Shown here piece after piece: positions 5,015 to 5,978 of a stretch of 5,978 bases of DNA. This DNA comes from Cyanobacteria bacterium UBA1186 (GTDB taxonomy: Bacteria; Cyanobacteriota; Vampirovibrionia; Gastranaerophilales; Gastranaerophilaceae): contig DBYM01000047.1 of the NCBI GenBank assembly GCA_002309875.1, positions 37,549 to 43,526 on the forward strand. The letters run 5' to 3'. Each line of letters begins with the position of its first letter. Position 1 is the stretch's first letter. A program made the translations under genes and the position numbers. Under the pieces are notes generated by a model. It searched no databases. It saw only the letters and a list, made by a program, of their open reading frames with translations, and had not been told where the DNA came from.

Positions 5015-5666
5015 CTGCAATCAAACCTTCCTTTTCATCAATTCCCGTAATATTTCTGAGTGCTTTTACGGCAAAAATCTCACTTTCAAAATGCCCTATA
5101 TCAAACAAAACTTTGTCGGCTTCGGCTGCCGTATGAAATTTTATATCGCCCGTTACAAAGGCATCGCACGGAGTTTCTTCAATAAATTCCGAGCCGGAGC
5201 CTGCGCAAAAACCTATTGTTCTGATTTTTTCTATGTCGTTATTATTAATGTATCTGAGTTTCGGAGAAATATGAAGAAGTTTAAGCCTCAGAAATTCAAC
5301 GTTCATTTCTCCTTCTATTTCAACAATTCTTACAAAATCATTATAAGGTTTCCCCTGAAAATTCAAGGCCCTGAGGAGTAAATCCGTAGTTCCTCCGATT
5401 GCTTTGTCAAAATTTGTATGGGCGCAATACATATTAATTTTGCGGTATTCCAAAGGTACATAAAAAAGCGGGTGATGTGAAATTATTAAATCACAACCGT
5501 TTTTGAGTGCCTGTTCGTAAACCTGTTTTGTAATTGTAAGAGCAAACAAAACCTTGTTTATATTTTCTTCGCCCGTATCAACGAGCCAACCGCTTGCGTC
5601 CCATTTTTCCTGAGTTTCAACGGGAGCAAAAGCCTCTATTTTTTTAACAATTTCATACTTGTTCAA
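4992..5666 (-). CDS. NIF3/DUF34 family metal-binding protein (YbgI-like)
   Basis: The product belongs to the widely conserved NIF3 family (E. coli YbgI; also labelled 'GTP cyclohydrolase 1 type 2-like'), which binds a dinuclear metal centre. Its physiological substrate is unsettled. It has 224 residues from the chosen start. Family motifs are present in order: 'FAPVETQEKWDASGW' near the N-terminus, SHHPLFY (63-69) with the His pair, AHTNFDKAIGG (82-92) with the metal-ligand Asp, TGDIKFHTAAEA (172-183), and GHFESE (191-196) with His192 and Glu196. All five expected ligand positions are therefore kept. I chose TTG 5666 because GGAG lies 7 nt upstream and the family N-terminus begins there. An in-frame ATG at 5717 would add 17 atypical residues and overlap coaBC by 65 nt. 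With TTG the overlap with coaBC is 14 nt. The gene is the short form, with no inserted middle domain. Confidence 0.92.
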   Translation of the reverse strand: MNKYEIVKKIEAFAPVETQEKWDASGWLVDTGEENINKVLFALTITKQVYEQALKNGCDLIISHHPLFYVPLEYRKINMYCAHTNFDKAIGGTTDLLLRALNFQGKPYNDFVRIVEIEGEMNVEFLRLKLLHISPKLRYINNNDIEKIRTIGFCAGSGSEFIEETPCDAFVTGDIKFHTAAEADKVLFDIGHFESEIFAVKALRNITGIDEKEGLIADEKSPFI

Positions 5667-5978
5667 AGATTCTCTCCAAAATCTTTTTTGCAATAACTGT
5701 TTTGCTTTCTCTATCAATATGACTTATATTCATATTTTTATCAAGTATGTAAACTTCGTTATAATCGCTTGAAAATCCGATATCTTTCTGGGAAATATCG
5801 TTCGCAACGAGAAAATCGCACCCTTTGTGTTTAATTTTTGTTTTGGCATTTTCAAGCAGATTTTCGCTCTCTGCACAAAATCCGACGATTTTTGCTTTAG
5901 GTTTCAGTTCGCAGATACTTTTTAAAATATCGGGGTTTTGGGTTAATTCCAACGTAATATTATCATTACTATTATCAT
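5653..5978 (-). CDS. coaBC: CoaBC C-terminal part (phosphopantothenoylcysteine synthetase domain), partial
   Basis: These are the last 107 residues of the bifunctional flavoprotein CoaBC. The frame is open through the right window edge, so the N-terminus is missing because of the window, not a mutation. The CoaB domain ligates phosphopantothenate to cysteine using CTP; CoaC, off-window, decarboxylates the product, both in coenzyme A synthesis. Visible family features are 'ITLELTQNPDIL', 'KIVGFCAESENLLENAKTK', 'KGCDFLVANDIS' and 'GFSSDYNEVYIL', which align in order with the C-terminal third of the CoaB domain. A short Asn/Asp-rich run (DNSNDN) precedes the NPDI motif at a position that varies in length and sequence between species. 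The final helix (KTVIAKKILERIFEQV) overlaps the NIF3 start by 14 nt, ending in TGA. Confidence 0.95.
   Translation of the reverse strand, partial: DNSNDNITLELTQNPDILKSICELKPKAKIVGFCAESENLLENAKTKIKHKGCDFLVANDISQKDIGFSSDYNEVYILDKNMNISHIDRESKTVIAKKILERIFEQV

Noticed and set aside
5091..5381. 96-codon plus-strand frame
   Set aside because: It is antisense to the conserved metal-binding part of the NIF3 gene; the minus-strand frame carries all the family motifs.
5653..5952. Treating the frame at the right edge as a complete 99-codon gene
   Set aside because: The apparent start is an internal TTG. The frame is open through the window edge and the upstream residues match CoaB, so it is a partial coaBC.
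5960..5978. AT-rich simple sequence (ATTATCAT-like) at the right edge as a repeat
   Set aside because: It reads in frame as an Asn/Asp-rich stretch at a variable position of CoaBC and is too short and irregular to call a repeat.
1..5978. CRISPR array, insertion sequence, phage or defence module
   Set aside because: No regularly spaced repeats, terminal inverted repeats, transposase/integrase motifs or known defence domains were seen on either strand.

Overview
This is an AT-rich chromosomal window of mostly ordinary bacterial genes using the standard code (TGA is the coaBC stop and Trp is TGG). The tRNA gene does not encode its CCA end. Secreted proteins are of TPR/NHL and carboxypeptidase-regulatory-like types. 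A 51-codon gene resembles the short cyanobacterial form of RNA polymerase omega. Together these fit a non-photosynthetic relative of cyanobacteria (Vampirovibrionia/'Melainabacteria', Gastranaerophilales-like), but this assignment is an inference from style, not proof.

Layout, left to right. A tRNA-Leu(CAA) lies on the minus strand (7-90). It is followed by an AT-rich divergent spacer (91-228). Next is a secreted protein with a carboxypeptidase-regulatory-like fold on plus (229-1011). It converges, with a 2-nt gap, on a secreted TPR+NHL-repeat protein on minus (1014-1850). That gene is divergent from miaA on plus (1909-2757), whose best promoter predicts a leaderless mRNA. After a 103-nt spacer holding a perfect 12-bp palindrome come the 51-codon omega-like gene (2861-3016) and a strong intrinsic terminator (3054-3087).

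Everything from 3090 to the right edge is on the minus strand. Read in the direction of transcription it runs: 3' end of coaBC (cut by the window edge), a NIF3/DUF34 family gene overlapping it by 14 nt, an uncharacterised secreted protein overlapping that by about 23 nt, a MalF/UgpA-type ABC sugar-transporter permease after a 44-nt gap, a probable terminator hairpin (3493-3521), and finally a small hypothetical gene (3090-3401). The overlaps argue for one translationally coupled operon from coaBC to the secreted protein, with the permease probably cotranscribed.

Functional links. MiaA prenylates A37 of tRNAs that read UNN codons. The tRNA-Leu(CAA) here has the A36-A37-A38 element MiaA recognises, so enzyme and a likely substrate are both present, although they are not in an operon. 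CoaBC supplies coenzyme A precursors. The permease has no partner permease, ATPase or binding protein in view. No mobile element, CRISPR array, phage gene or defence system was seen, and no stretch over 300 bases lacks a gene. The points most worth a second look are the omega-like small gene, the leaderless miaA promoter and the orphan permease with its secreted neighbour.
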